Source: Algoriphagus terrigena DSM 22685
Lineage (GTDB): Bacteria > Bacteroidota > Bacteroidia > Cytophagales > Cyclobacteriaceae
Assembly (NCBI RefSeq): GCF_000429445.1
Contig: NZ_AUBW01000008.1
Coordinates: 176,101-240,100, forward strand
Direction: 5' to 3'
DNA length: 64,000 bases
Below the pieces are notes generated by a model. That model made no database searches and had not been told where the DNA came from. It saw only the letters and a program-made list of their open reading frames with translations. This document shows, in pieces, positions 18,389 through 27,353 of the stretch (its first letter is position 1; each line of letters opens with the position of its first letter). The translations under genes were made by a program, and so were the position numbers.

Positions 18389-18420
18389 TTTGAATTTCGC
18401 CCCTAATGCTATTATTTTGC
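18389..18420 (+). promoter_or_regulatory. Candidate Bacteroidota-type promoter for the PpiD-like gene
   Basis: TTTG at 18389-18392, a 20-base spacer and TATTTTGC at 18413-18420 give one of the better promoter matches in the window. The gene starts at 18449. The -33 box lies inside a near-perfect dyad (GAAATT TTG AATTTC, 18384-18398), which may be an operator or the end hairpin of the preceding gene. Confidence 0.5.
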
Positions 18421-18448
18421 GACACTTCTAAAAAGCGTAGTATCAATA

Positions 18449-20557
18449 ATGGCGTTAATTAAGCAAATAAGACAGCGAACAGGTCTCGCAATCGGTGTAA
18501 TAGCCGGCGGGTTAATCTTATTCCTTCTCGGTGGGGATCTCTTGAGTCCAAACTCTTCCCTTCTCAATTCCAACCAAAACATCGTCGGTGAAATCGCGGG
18601 TGATGAAATCACGCTTGAAGATTATTCTCTCAAAGTAGAGGAGTTCAAGGGGATGTTTCAGCAACGGACTGGACGGGTAGCCTCGGAGCCGGAAATGGTA
18701 TCGGTAAGAGAGCAAGCTTGGCAGGCGATGATTGTCGAGCGAGTGTTTGACGAGGAATACGAGAAACTCGGTCTGGAGATATCCAGTCAGGAATTGGTGG
18801 ACATGGTGCAGGGCAAGAATATCGTGCCCGAGCTCAGAGGCCAATTGGTCAATCCACAGACAGGCCAGTTTGACAAGACTCAGCTGATTGCTTTCCTTCA
18901 GACCTTGGAGACAGCCGATCCTGCGCAGCAGGCAGCTTGGGCACAGCAAGAGAAGGTTTTTGCCCAGTCTAGACTACGGATCAAATACGACAACTTATTG
19001 GCGACTTCTGAGTACGCGACGACCGCGGAAGCGAAACTCGAATACAAAGCCGCAAATACGATCGCTGACGCATCTGTTCTTTTTGTGCCCTACTATGTTA
19101 TTCCTGACGGAGAGATCAAGATCGAAGACAGCGAGTTGACAGCTTATTTGAACAAAAACCAGGACAAATTCACGGTTGGAAATACCGCAAACTTGGAATA
19201 CGTCTCTTTCAGCATCTTGCCAAGCGGAGAGGATTCTGCGGAAGTTATCTCCAAGATCAACGAACTGACTGAGGAGCTGAGAACTGCTACAAATGACTCT
19301 GCTTTGGTCAGCCAAAATTCTGACATCCAGAATCCATTTGCAACCTTCAGACCAGGTGATCAGCTTCCAACTAGCCTTACCTCGAATGCAGGTGAGATCG
19401 TAGCTGGACAGACTTACGGTCCCTATGTCACTGCAAATTCCACGTATGTGACCTACAAGGTGTCTAGCCAGTACGAAGGAACTCCAAGAATGAGAGCGTC
19501 CCATATCCTCTTCAGTACCGAAGGAATGGACGAAGCCGGCAAGGCCGCTGTCAAAACTCAGGCTGAGACGGTGCTAGCCGATGTCAAAGCCAACGGAAAC
19601 TTTGCCGTCGCTGCCAGACAACATGGTCAAGACGGTACCGCACAGAACGGCGGAGATCTGGGTTGGTTCGCCAAGGAAGATTTCGTAGACCAATTTTCAG
19701 ATGCTGCCTATGGCGCCAGTTCTATCGGCCTATTGCCTAGTCTAGTTGAGACCGAATATGGTTACCACATCATTGACGTGACAGAGCTTCCACAATCAAC
19801 CTACACCAAGCTTGCTGTGTTGGAGCTCGAGCTCGTTGCCTCAGACGCAACCAGAAACGAAGCATTTAGAAACGCGGATGCATTCGCAGCGGAAAGTGGA
19901 AACAGAAATGAATTCACTGAAAATGCTACTGAAAAAGGCTACAGAATCCTTCAGGCAAATGGAGTAGATGCTACTTCAAGAAACCTCAACAACATGCAAA
20001 ATGCCCGTGAGATCATCATTTGGGCGTTTGGTGAGGCATCTCCGGGTGAAGTGTCTGATGTCAAAGAATTAGACAATTCCTATGTAGTTTCAGCTTTGGT
20101 CAGCAAGAAAGAAGAAGGCGAAGCCAAACTGGAAGACGTACGAGACCAAGTGACCCAAGAGGTACTTAAGGAGAAGAAAGCTGCTCTTATAGCTGAAAAA
20201 TTGGCCGGAAAAACTACGCTGGAAGAAATGAAGGCAGTTTATTCAGATGCAGCCATCAATGAAGTTCCTGATTTGAGATTGAATGCCTCGGTCATTGCCG
20301 GTATCGGTTTTGCGCCAAAAGCAATTGGATCCATCTTCGGTCTGCAGTCTGCCGGTCAGGTGACTAAGCCTGTTCAGGAAGACATCGGAGTGTTGGTAGG
20401 CCGACTAAATAGTCTGACCCCTGCTGCCGAGATCGGAGACTATACTTCTTTCCAGACTCAGTTGTCAATGGGTGGTGCTCAGAGAATGACCTATACCATC
20501 ATGATGGCGCTTCAGGATTTGGCTGATGTCAAGGATTACAGATACAAATACTATTAA
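18449..20557 (+). CDS. PpiD/SurA-like membrane-anchored peptidyl-prolyl isomerase
   Basis: This 702-residue periplasmic folding factor has one N-terminal membrane anchor (about residues 12-32). A SurA_N-type chaperone region rich in helices follows. The parvulin domain lies at about 345-455 (RMRASHILFSTEG, GGDLGWFAKEDFVDQFSDAAY, ETEYGYHIIDV), and a second weak parvulin-like segment near 480-580 resembles the arrangement in PpiD. It would assist folding of outer-membrane and secreted proteins leaving the Sec translocon. It closes the envelope cluster and is followed by a strong terminator. Confidence 0.9.
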   Translation: MALIKQIRQRTGLAIGVIAGGLILFLLGGDLLSPNSSLLNSNQNIVGEIAGDEITLEDYSLKVEEFKGMFQQRTGRVASEPEMVSVREQAWQAMIVERVFDEEYEKLGLEISSQELVDMVQGKNIVPELRGQLVNPQTGQFDKTQLIAFLQTLETADPAQQAAWAQQEKVFAQSRLRIKYDNLLATSEYATTAEAKLEYKAANTIADASVLFVPYYVIPDGEIKIEDSELTAYLNKNQDKFTVGNTANLEYVSFSILPSGEDSAEVISKINELTEELRTATNDSALVSQNSDIQNPFATFRPGDQLPTSLTSNAGEIVAGQTYGPYVTANSTYVTYKVSSQYEGTPRMRASHILFSTEGMDEAGKAAVKTQAETVLADVKANGNFAVAARQHGQDGTAQNGGDLGWFAKEDFVDQFSDAAYGASSIGLLPSLVETEYGYHIIDVTELPQSTYTKLAVLELELVASDATRNEAFRNADAFAAESGNRNEFTENATEKGYRILQANGVDATSRNLNNMQNAREIIIWAFGEASPGEVSDVKELDNSYVVSALVSKKEEGEAKLEDVRDQVTQEVLKEKKAALIAEKLAGKTTLEEMKAVYSDAAINEVPDLRLNASVIAGIGFAPKAIGSIFGLQSAGQVTKPVQEDIGVLVGRLNSLTPAAEIGDYTSFQTQLSMGGAQRMTYTIMMALQDLADVKDYRYKYY

Positions 20558-20577
20558 GGAATAATTTTCCAAAAGGG

Positions 20578-20607
20578 AACCCATGTCGTAAGGCATGGGT
20601 TTTTTTG
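20578..20607 (+). terminator. Intrinsic terminator after the PpiD-like gene
   Basis: Arms AACCCATG (20578-20585) and CATGGGTT (20594-20601) with an 8-base loop are followed by T to 20606. Confidence 0.85.
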
Positions 20608-20645
20608 TTGGTTTAAATTTTAGACAGAAAGGAGTAAGTTTACCC

Positions 20646-20912
20646 ATGGATAAGAAGTTTGACAAAGCTGCGTTTAAAGAAAAGCTGGAAGCTTCGGGCG
20701 AGTTTCCGATGCTTTACATGTTCAAGTTTATCGTACCCACTGGAACTGAGCATGAAATCGCAGCCCTGTTTCCCAAAAACGAAGTGGTTCTCAAGCCGAG
20801 TTCGGGGGGCAAGTACATCAGCACCACCATTCAGGTGATGATGGACAGCGCGGATCAGATCATCCATATTTACGAGCGGGCTTCAGATATCGAAGGCCTA
20901 ATTTCATTCTAA
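20646..20912 (+). CDS. DUF493 family protein (YbeD-like)
   Basis: This 88-residue protein belongs to the DUF493/YbeD family of small ferredoxin-fold regulators of unknown mechanism. The family pattern is visible in the FPMLYMFKFIVP strand near residue 18, the GKYISTTIQVMMDSADQIIHIYE strand-helix (48-70) and the final hydrophobic residues. The ATG at 20646 is preferred, with a GGAG at about 20631. The next gene follows after 12 bases in what looks like a three-gene operon with the dehydratase and rsmI. Confidence 0.8.
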   Translation: MDKKFDKAAFKEKLEASGEFPMLYMFKFIVPTGTEHEIAALFPKNEVVLKPSSGGKYISTTIQVMMDSADQIIHIYERASDIEGLISF

Positions 20913-20924
20913 ACCAAAGGGACC

Positions 20925-21158
20925 ATGTGGAAAGAAGAAGACAACCGATTGAAAAAGACCTTCAAATTTTCTGATTTTCAGGAGGCATTTGCTTTTATGA
21001 CCCGAGTGGCCTTCTTGGCGGAAAAACAGAATCACCACCCGAATTGGTCTAATGCCTACGACACCGTCGAAATCGAGTTGACCTCCCACGATGCGGGAAA
21101 CAAGGTAACGGACCGAGACCATAAGTTGGCCAAGGCGATTGATAAGATTTTGGAATGA
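20925..21158 (+). CDS. Pterin-4a-carbinolamine dehydratase
   Basis: This 77-residue enzyme of the PCD/DCoH family dehydrates 4a-hydroxy-tetrahydropterin, recycling the cofactor of aromatic amino-acid hydroxylases. The active-site block is seen as [18 protein letters not shown] (residues 24-41, with the His-His-Pro-x-Trp motif) and the later [21 protein letters not shown]. Length is short but sufficient for the single domain. The last four bases overlap the rsmI start (ATGA), implying coupled translation. Confidence 0.88.
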   Translation: MWKEEDNRLKKTFKFSDFQEAFAFMTRVAFLAEKQNHHPNWSNAYDTVEIELTSHDAGNKVTDRDHKLAKAIDKILE

Positions 21159-21901
21159 GCGAGTCACGAATCAGTCTTTTTCTGGTTCCGACACCCATCG
21201 GGAACCTCAAAGACATTACACTTCGGGCCATTGAGGTATTAAAGACCGTCGACATCATCCTGGCCGAGGACACACGCACAAGCGGAATCTTGCTCAAGCA
21301 TTTAGAGATTTCCAGACCGCTTCAGAGCTATCATATTTTCAACGAGCACAAGGCCGTGGAGAAACTGGTGGAGCGAATGAGGAAAGGAGAAGTCTTCGCG
21401 CTGGTCAGCGATGCGGGCACTCCCGCCATTTCAGATCCGGGATTTCTGCTCGTCAGGGAGGTGTTGTCTGCGGGGCTGGAAGTGCAGTGCCTGCCAGGCC
21501 CGACGGCTTTCGTTCCTGCTTTGGTCAACAGTGGCTTGCCCAATGACCGCTTTGTCTTCGAAGGCTTTTTGCCACACAAGAAGGGGCGGAAAACCCGCAT
21601 AGATTCGCTTCAGGAGGAAACTCGGACTCTTATTTTTTATGAATCTCCACACCGTCTGATCAAGACATTGGAGCAACTCGGGGAAGCCTTTGGTGCCGAC
21701 CGACAGGCCTGTGTGTCGCGGGAATTGTCCAAGCTGCACGAGGAAAATGTGCGCGGTAGTCTGGCGGAGCTCATCGAGTACTACGAAAGTAATCCGCTGA
21801 AAGGCGAGATTGTGCTCGTCGTCGCGGGAAAAGAGGAAAAGAAAGAAACCCGTGAGGAAAGGCAGGCGTCCAAGATGGAAAAGTGGAACAAGTCGGAATA
21901 G
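21155..21901 (+). CDS. rsmI: 16S rRNA (cytidine-1402-2'-O)-methyltransferase
   Basis: This 248-residue SAM-dependent enzyme of the tetrapyrrole-methylase fold methylates the ribose of C1402 in the 16S decoding centre. Signatures include [16 protein letters not shown] near residue 10, LAEDTRTSG near 35, the [15 protein letters not shown] loop near 82, [15 protein letters not shown] near 112 and IFYESPHRL near 158. The C-terminus is a charged coil. It overlaps the dehydratase gene by four bases. Confidence 0.95.
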   Translation: MSESRISLFLVPTPIGNLKDITLRAIEVLKTVDIILAEDTRTSGILLKHLEISRPLQSYHIFNEHKAVEKLVERMRKGEVFALVSDAGTPAISDPGFLLVREVLSAGLEVQCLPGPTAFVPALVNSGLPNDRFVFEGFLPHKKGRKTRIDSLQEETRTLIFYESPHRLIKTLEQLGEAFGADRQACVSRELSKLHEENVRGSLAELIEYYESNPLKGEIVLVVAGKEEKKETREERQASKMEKWNKSE

Positions 21902-21960
21902 GTCTCAGACGAGCATTTGCCTGCGATTCTTAAGTTTGTCTTTCGTGTTTTATTTTTCAA

Positions 21961-22009
21961 AACCATTAACCATTAACCATTAACCATTAACCATTAACCA
22001 TTAACCATT
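21961..22009 (+). repeat. Seven tandem copies of the heptamer AACCATT
   Basis: Seven perfect, back-to-back copies of AACCATT fill 21961-22009 and end two bases before the suhB start codon. They therefore occupy the whole 5' untranslated and ribosome-entry region. Such perfect short tandem repeats are prone to slippage, so copy number may vary between cells or strains and tune expression. Confidence 0.95.
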
Positions 22010-22011
22010 AC

Positions 22012-22824
22012 ATGCATTCCCAAGAACAACTTAGTACACTCTTAGAGCAAACTCAGGAAGTCGCAAAAAGGGTCGGAGCGTTTATCCGAAAAGAGAGGCA
22101 ACATTTTGACATTGGGAGGGTCGAACACAAGGGGTTCAATGACTTGGTTTCTTACGTGGACAAAGAGGCCGAGCGGCAAATCGTAGAAAGTCTGATCGAG
22201 ATTCTACCCGAAGCAGGATTCATCACCGAGGAGGGGACGAATACCACATTGGCGGAAGTGTACAATTGGGTCATCGACCCACTGGATGGCACGACGAATT
22301 TCATTCACGGGATTCCTTTTTTTGCGGTAAGCATCGCCTTGATGGAAAGAGACGAATTGATCTTGGGCGTCGTCTACGAGGTCAACCGCCACGAATGCTT
22401 TTACGCGATGAAGGGCGGCGGGGCGTTCTGCAACGATACCCGCATCAAAGTAAGCGCTGCTCCGACACTTTCTGCATCGCTGATTTCCACTGGATTTCCC
22501 TATTACAACTTTGACCTGATCGACCGATATCTCAACTCAATGAAGTCTCTGATGGAGAAAACCCACGGATTGAGACGGATGGGTTCGGCGGCTGTGGATC
22601 TCTGCTATGTGGCCGCTGGGCGGACAGAGGGCTTTTTTGAGTACAATCTCAACTCTTATGACGTCGCCGCCGGCGCTTTGATCGTACAGGAAGCCGGAGG
22701 CATAGTCACTGATTTTTCCGGTGGGTCCGACTTTGTCTTTGGGAGAAAGATCGTCGCCAGCAACGGGATTATCCATGCTGAATTTCGTGCGGCGCTGGAC
22801 GAACATTGGAAAGATCTATCCTAA
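22012..22824 (+). CDS. suhB: Inositol monophosphatase family protein
   Basis: This 270-residue magnesium-dependent phosphatase is of the SuhB/IMPase type. Metal-site motifs are clear: the GFITEEGT loop with its glutamates near residue 65, WVIDPLDGTTNFIHG near 86 and SYDVAAGALIVQEAGG near 214, with the GSAAVDLCYVAAG helix between. The exact substrate (inositol-1-phosphate or another sugar phosphate) is not shown. The start is directly preceded by the AACCATT tandem repeat. The 3' end overlaps the convergent AEC transporter gene by nine bases. Confidence 0.9.
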   Translation: MHSQEQLSTLLEQTQEVAKRVGAFIRKERQHFDIGRVEHKGFNDLVSYVDKEAERQIVESLIEILPEAGFITEEGTNTTLAEVYNWVIDPLDGTTNFIHGIPFFAVSIALMERDELILGVVYEVNRHECFYAMKGGGAFCNDTRIKVSAAPTLSASLISTGFPYYNFDLIDRYLNSMKSLMEKTHGLRRMGSAAVDLCYVAAGRTEGFFEYNLNSYDVAAGALIVQEAGGIVTDFSGGSDFVFGRKIVASNGIIHAEFRAALDEHWKDLS

Positions 22825-23724
22825 AAAGTAGTACCACGCCACTAGGCTAGCAGCCGAGATCGGCATTCCCAAGCCTGAAAGCAGGGTTGCCAGCTTCGGG
22901 TTTAGCCCAAACTGCATGGCAACGATGGACCCGGTTATCATCGGGGCCATCCCGCTTTCCATGACCGTGACTTTGAGATCGAGGGAATCTGTGGGAATAA
23001 AATTTCGGTAAAGCAACCAAACTACCGCAGGTGCCAGGATCAGCCGATAGCCGAGCCCATACCAGAAGAACCGCGAGGCAAGAGAGTCTCTATCTACCGA
23101 AAACTTCAATCCAATAGCCAGCAGCGCCATCGGCGGCATCGTTTTGCCGATCAGCTGAAGGAAAGGAATTAGGAATTCGGGGGTTTTGACCTGAAAGAGA
23201 CTCATCAATAAAGTACCCACGAGGAAGCCGAAAGGCGGGAATTTGATGATCTTCAGGGGTACTTTTGCCAAGCTCTCGCTGTGATTGCCGTAGATCGAGC
23301 CCACCAGAATTGACAGGGACGATACGATCAAAAAGGACCCGCCCTGGTCAATTAGCAGCGCCGTCGGCAAACCTACTTTTCCATAGAGTCCCTCGATGAC
23401 CGGAAAACCCAAGAATGAAGTATTGGCAAGTCCGGCGACGATGATCAGACACCCAGTGGTGTTTTTCCCCCAGTTTAATTTTTTCCCAAGCAATCCGAAG
23501 ATCAGCCAGGAAAGCAAAAACGTGAGCCAAGCCGAAGAAATAGGAATCAATAAGCCCCAAGTTGGTTTGATCTCCGGAATGTAGAGAAGAGCCAGTGCCG
23601 GTAAGACGATCTTGATGAGATAAGATTGGACCCAGTCCGAGGCAGTTTTGGTAGGGAAGCCGGGGAGCTTTTGGAGGAAAAGCCCCAAAAAAAGACAGCC
23701 CGCAGCGATGATTACTCCTGTCAT
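22816..23724 (-). CDS. AEC-family transporter (auxin efflux carrier fold)
   Basis: This 302-residue inner-membrane protein has about ten hydrophobic helices arranged as two five-helix halves, the AEC pattern. Recognisable segments are GLANTSFLGFPVIEGLYG near residue 93 and TVMESGMAPMITGSIVAMQFGL near 250. Bacterial members export or import organic acids such as malate, but the substrate cannot be read here. It overlaps suhB convergently by nine bases. Confidence 0.85.
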   Translation of the reverse strand: MTGVIIAAGCLFLGLFLQKLPGFPTKTASDWVQSYLIKIVLPALALLYIPEIKPTWGLLIPISSAWLTFLLSWLIFGLLGKKLNWGKNTTGCLIIVAGLANTSFLGFPVIEGLYGKVGLPTALLIDQGGSFLIVSSLSILVGSIYGNHSESLAKVPLKIIKFPPFGFLVGTLLMSLFQVKTPEFLIPFLQLIGKTMPPMALLAIGLKFSVDRDSLASRFFWYGLGYRLILAPAVVWLLYRNFIPTDSLDLKVTVMESGMAPMITGSIVAMQFGLNPKLATLLSGLGMPISAASLVAWYYFLG

Positions 23725-23776
23725 GCCCGAATATGTGTAAACTTATTTTTAAATAACATAAAATTAACGAAGCGCT

Positions 23777-23808
23777 ATTGTATACACTTGAATATCAATA
23801 TACTTTTG
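23777..23808 (+). promoter_or_regulatory. Candidate promoter for the 75-residue unknown gene
   Basis: ATTG at 23777-23780, a 20-base spacer and TACTTTTG at 23801-23808, a full match to TAnnTTTG. The start codon is at 23830, leaving a short leader. Confidence 0.5.
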
Positions 23809-23829
23809 TGGCGAAGCAAAATTTTTCCT

Positions 23830-24057
23830 ATGACTAAATTGATACCGATTTTTATAGATGGCAAGACCTGGATTCAACTTTCCCAGCTCACCGTCGATCA
23901 GGCCCGATCCCTCAAGTCTTTCCTTCCAGTACACAGCCTCACAAAAATCCTTTTCCAGGGCATAGAGCTTAGTGACTGTCTTGACTTTGACACTTACGAA
24001 TATTGGTTCAAAAGCCAGCAAATCACAGGGCAGCGACAGGCTACGCTCGATTTCTAA
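23830..24057 (+). CDS. Small unknown protein, 75 residues
   Basis: I do not recognise this protein. It starts at ATG 23830, 22 bases after a good promoter match, and lacks a signal peptide. The chain has a short beta segment (KLIPIFIDGKTW) followed by two probable helices and an aromatic YEYWF patch near residue 56. It is convergent with the next gene, separated by 7 bases. The promoter and clean boundaries argue that it is a real gene. Confidence 0.5.
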   Translation: MTKLIPIFIDGKTWIQLSQLTVDQARSLKSFLPVHSLTKILFQGIELSDCLDFDTYEYWFKSQQITGQRQATLDF

Positions 24058-24064
24058 GTCGGAC

Positions 24065-24439
24065 CTAATCTAACCCGTAGTTTTTCCGCTTTTCAGCAAA
24101 GTATTTGGACAGCTCGGGATAGACGTCACTTTCAGCCTGGGGAATGCCATCCAGCACCAATTCGATATTTCCCTCCACCGCGTCCTGATTGAGCTGCATT
24201 CCCTCGATCAGATAAATTACATCTTCAAACGACAGCGGTTCCCAAGTGCTCGACGGGTAGAGCATGTACTCGTTGCCGTAGAAATCCACCACTTCGAACT
24301 GAATTTTCCCCTCCAAAAAGTGCGCATAGAGACTGATCTGCTCACCCCAGGTGCTTTCCGGATAGCGCAGTCTCACCAGCAAGACAGACGTGCTGTCATT
24401 TTTAAAGTAGGTTTCGGGTTGATACTTGAAATCAAACAT
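24065..24439 (-). CDS. Unknown protein, 124 residues
   Basis: This acidic, soluble-looking protein has alternating strand-rich segments (SVLLVRLRYPES, IQFEVVDFYG, IELVLDGIP) and aromatic residues throughout, with no signal or membrane segment. I recognise no family. It is convergent with the small gene at 23830 and lies upstream, head to head, of the glyA leader region. Confidence 0.6.
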   Translation of the reverse strand: MFDFKYQPETYFKNDSTSVLLVRLRYPESTWGEQISLYAHFLEGKIQFEVVDFYGNEYMLYPSSTWEPLSFEDVIYLIEGMQLNQDAVEGNIELVLDGIPQAESDVYPELSKYFAEKRKNYGLD

Positions 24440-24491
24440 GGTCTAAAATTAAGGTGATTATTCACAATTACGACCCTGCGGTAAGCTGAAT

Positions 24492-24570
24492 GAAGTTGTC
24501 GGACACCGGCGCCTCAAATGTCGGGAAATCAAGGGTTTTTTCCCGTCGGTGGAATTTCCCTGACAACTTT
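24492..24570 (+). other. Nested inverted repeats (possible structured RNA or palindromic repeat) upstream of glyA
   Basis: Three stems nest inside one another. The outer AAGTTGTC (24493-24500) pairs with GACAACTT (24562-24569). The middle CACCGGC (24504-24510) pairs with GTCGGTG (24545-24551) through one wobble. The inner GGGAAA (24523-24528) pairs with TTTCCC (24539-24544). There is no T tract directly after the outer stem, so this is not a plain terminator. It lies about 130 bases before the glyA start. Confidence 0.5.
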
Positions 24571-24696
24571 GACGCCTGGCCTTTTTCATTCCTTTTTTCA
24601 CATTGGATAATAAGGACTTTAAGGCTATTTTTGGGCTCGTTTTCAAAACGACCGGATTTCTACCGGTAATCTTTCTTTGCTTTCAAACCCCTGATT

Positions 24697-25965
24697 ATGA
24701 AAAGAGATTCGCTTGTTTTCGACCTTATTGCCAAAGAAGAAGACAGACAAAAGAGAGGCATCGAGCTGATCGCTTCCGAAAATTTCACCAGCAAACAAGT
24801 AATGGAAGCTGCTGGCAGCGTCCTGACCAATAAATATGCGGAAGGCTTGCCCGGCAAGCGCTACTACGGCGGCTGCGAAGTAGTCGATGAGATCGAGCAG
24901 ATCGCGATTGATCGGGTCAAAAAACTTTTCGGCGCCGGTTGGGCCAACGTTCAGCCGCACTCCGGAGCTCAGGCCAATGCCGCTGTGATGCTGGCATGCC
25001 TTAAGCCGGGCGATGCAATCTTGGGTTTTGACCTTTCCCACGGTGGACACCTGACTCACGGTTCTCCGGTGAACTTCTCCGGTAAGCTCTATCAGCCGAA
25101 TTTCTACGGCGTGGAAGAGGAGACCGGTATGATTGATTACGACAAGGTGGAAGAAAAAGCTTTGGCAGTAATGCCGAAGATGATCATCTGCGGAGCTTCG
25201 GCTTATTCCAGAGACTGGGACTACGAAAGATTGAGAGAAATTGCCGACGAAGTCGGAGCGCTTTTGCTTGCGGACGTCTCCCACCCAGCCGGATTGATCG
25301 CCAGAGGACTGCTCAACGATCCTTTGGAGCATTGCCATATCGTGACAACCACGACTCACAAGACGCTCAGAGGCCCTAGAGGCGGCTTGATCATGATGCG
25401 GGAAGATTTTGACAACCCGTGGGGACTGACTACTCCAAAAGGAGAAATCAGAAAGATGTCGGCCCTTCTCGATATGGGCGTGTTTCCAGGTACGCAAGGC
25501 GGACCACTGGAGCACATCATCGCTGCCAAAGCGATTGCTTTCGAAGAGGCGCTTTCGGATGATTACATGGAATATGTGCTTCAGGTGAAAAAGAATGCAT
25601 CCGTAATGGCGGATAAGTTCGTAAGTCTCGGATACCAGCTTATCTCTGGCGGTACAGACAATCACCTCATGCTCATCGATCTGAGAAATAAAGAACTGAC
25701 TGGAAAACTTGCCGAGGAAACTCTCGGAAAAGTGGACATCACGATCAATAAAAACATGGTTCCATTCGATACCAAGTCGCCTTTTGTGACCTCCGGTATG
25801 AGAATTGGCACCGCCGCAGTGACTACGCGTGGACTGAAAGAAGACGATATGCTAAAGATCGTCTCCTTGATCGACCGTGCGCTTGTCAACCATTCTGACG
25901 AAGCCGAGCTTGCCAAAATCAAAGCCGAAGTCAATAGCTGGATGGTTCAATTTCCTTTGTACTAA
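24697..25965 (+). CDS. glyA: Serine hydroxymethyltransferase
   Basis: This 422-residue PLP enzyme interconverts serine and glycine while charging tetrahydrofolate with a one-carbon unit. Key motifs are [11 protein letters not shown] near residue 22, the [14 protein letters not shown] loop at 48-60, [12 protein letters not shown] near 86, DVSHPAGL near 193 and the [14 protein letters not shown] block, where K222 binds PLP. The length is normal. A long leader with nested inverted repeats precedes it. tatC follows after 17 bases. Confidence 0.97.
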   Translation: MKRDSLVFDLIAKEEDRQKRGIELIASENFTSKQVMEAAGSVLTNKYAEGLPGKRYYGGCEVVDEIEQIAIDRVKKLFGAGWANVQPHSGAQANAAVMLACLKPGDAILGFDLSHGGHLTHGSPVNFSGKLYQPNFYGVEEETGMIDYDKVEEKALAVMPKMIICGASAYSRDWDYERLREIADEVGALLLADVSHPAGLIARGLLNDPLEHCHIVTTTTHKTLRGPRGGLIMMREDFDNPWGLTTPKGEIRKMSALLDMGVFPGTQGGPLEHIIAAKAIAFEEALSDDYMEYVLQVKKNASVMADKFVSLGYQLISGGTDNHLMLIDLRNKELTGKLAEETLGKVDITINKNMVPFDTKSPFVTSGMRIGTAAVTTRGLKEDDMLKIVSLIDRALVNHSDEAELAKIKAEVNSWMVQFPLY

Positions 25966-25982
25966 CTACTGAATCCCCAAAA

Positions 25983-26849
25983 GTGGCCCTAGACCAAAAT
26001 CAAGACGAAGAGGAAGAAGGCGGAATGTCGTTTTTGGATCATTTGGAGGCATTGCGCTTCCACATACTTCGATCCGTTGCTGCGATACTGATCCTCTCCG
26101 TTGCCGCCTTCATGGCGAAAGACATCGTATTTGGAATGATCATCCTTGGTCCTTCCAAGGTTGATTTCTTCACATACAGAATTCTCTGTGAATTGAGCAA
26201 TTACCTCGGAGTTTCCGCTCTTTGTATCGACGAACTGCCGTTTACGATCCAAAGCAGGCAGATGACCGGACAGTTCACCATGCACATGACTTCCAGTTTT
26301 GTCGTGGGATTTATCGTCGCCTTTCCCTACGTTTTCTGGGAAATCTGGAGATTCATCAGCCCCGGACTGTATGACAAGGAAGCAAACGCAGCAAGAGGCG
26401 CAGTACTCTTCGTCAGCTTCCTGTTTTTGACCGGAGCGGCATTTGGGTATTTTATACTCTCGCCCCTATCGATCAATTTCCTTGCAAACTATCAACTGGA
26501 TCCCACGATTCTCAACGAGTTTGACATTACTTCCTATGTGACCACGCTGACAATGCTGGTATTGGCCTCGGCCATCATGTTCCAGCTGCCGGTGGTGATT
26601 TATTTCCTATCCATGTCGGGCTTGGTGACGTCCAGGATGCTGAAGGATTACCGCAGACATTCGATTGTCGTGATCCTGATAGTCTCTGCTATCATCACTC
26701 CTCCGGATGTGATCAGCCAGCTCTTGATCGCCATGCCGATCTTGGTGCTCTATGAGGTGGGAATCGGGATCGCCAAGCGACTGGAAAAGAAGAGGGCAAT
26801 TAAAAAAGCACTGGAAGACGCTGAAGAAGCAGCGGCAACAAACGACTAA
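25983..26849 (+). CDS. tatC: Sec-independent protein translocase TatC
   Basis: This 288-residue protein is the polytopic receptor of the twin-arginine export pathway, which moves folded proteins across the inner membrane. The cytoplasmic N-terminal motif MSFLDHLEALRFHI is followed by about six membrane helices and the conserved FPYVFWEIWRFISPGLYDKE loop near residue 112. The best start is the GTG at 25983. An internal ATG at 26025 would give 274 residues and still keep the motif. The tail is charged. It sits between glyA and rpiB with short gaps, so the three are probably co-transcribed. Confidence 0.92.
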   Translation: MALDQNQDEEEEGGMSFLDHLEALRFHILRSVAAILILSVAAFMAKDIVFGMIILGPSKVDFFTYRILCELSNYLGVSALCIDELPFTIQSRQMTGQFTMHMTSSFVVGFIVAFPYVFWEIWRFISPGLYDKEANAARGAVLFVSFLFLTGAAFGYFILSPLSINFLANYQLDPTILNEFDITSYVTTLTMLVLASAIMFQLPVVIYFLSMSGLVTSRMLKDYRRHSIVVILIVSAIITPPDVISQLLIAMPILVLYEVGIGIAKRLEKKRAIKKALEDAEEAAATND

Positions 26850-26860
26850 TTCCAAGGACT

Positions 26861-27298
26861 ATGGCTAAGAAAATCGCAATCGGTGGAGACCATGCAGGAT
26901 TTGAATACAAAGGTCAATTGATCGAAAAGCTGACTGGTCTTGGCTACGAGGTGAAAGACTTTGGCCCGTTTTCTACCGCTTCGGTGGACTATCCAGACTA
27001 TGTGCATCCGCTCTGTACCGCTATCGAAGGCGGAGAGTACGAGCTTGGCGTTGTGATCTGCGGAAGCGGCAACGGGGTCGCAATAACAGCCAACAAGCAT
27101 CAGGGAATCCGTGCCGCACTTTGCTGGAACGAGGACTTGGCTGCATTGGCCCGCCAGCATAACAACGCCAATGTCATCGCGCTTCCCGCACGATTCATCT
27201 CCTACGAACATGCGGAACGACTCACCGAGATTTTCCTGACGACCCCGTTTGAGGGCGGAAGGCATCAGAATAGAGTGGACAAAATAGCCTGTAGCTAA
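26861..27298 (+). CDS. rpiB: Ribose-5-phosphate isomerase B
   Basis: This 145-residue enzyme interconverts ribose-5-phosphate and ribulose-5-phosphate in the pentose phosphate pathway. Family features are IGGDHAGFEYK at residues 7-17, the YPDYVHPLC segment, the active-site loop VICGSGNGVAITANK near 64 and RAALCWNEDLAALARQHNNANVIALP. The start follows tatC by 11 bases. A perfect intrinsic terminator lies 25 bases after the stop and closes the glyA-tatC-rpiB run. Confidence 0.95.
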   Translation: MAKKIAIGGDHAGFEYKGQLIEKLTGLGYEVKDFGPFSTASVDYPDYVHPLCTAIEGGEYELGVVICGSGNGVAITANKHQGIRAALCWNEDLAALARQHNNANVIALPARFISYEHAERLTEIFLTTPFEGGRHQNRVDKIACS

Positions 27299-27323
27299 GC
27301 TCTTGCTAGAACTTATATTAATG

Positions 27324-27353
27324 GCCCCGGAGATCTCTCCGGGGCTTTTTTTT
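27324..27353 (+). terminator. Intrinsic terminator after rpiB
   Basis: A perfect GC-rich stem, GCCCCGGAGA (27324-27333) against TCTCCGGGGC (27336-27345), is followed by eight T. It is the strongest terminator in the window. Confidence 0.95.

Noticed and set aside
21961..22009. CRISPR-like repeat
   Set aside because: The units are 7 bases with no spacers and no cas genes nearby; it is a simple tandem repeat.
24458..24646. Small minus-strand frame in the glyA leader
   Set aside because: Its basic, serine-rich sequence comes from the inverted-repeat region and has no upstream signals; structure of the DNA explains it better.
24643..25665. Minus-strand open frame of 340 codons opposite glyA
   Set aside because: glyA is unmistakable on the other strand, and the antisense frame shows no recognisable domain.
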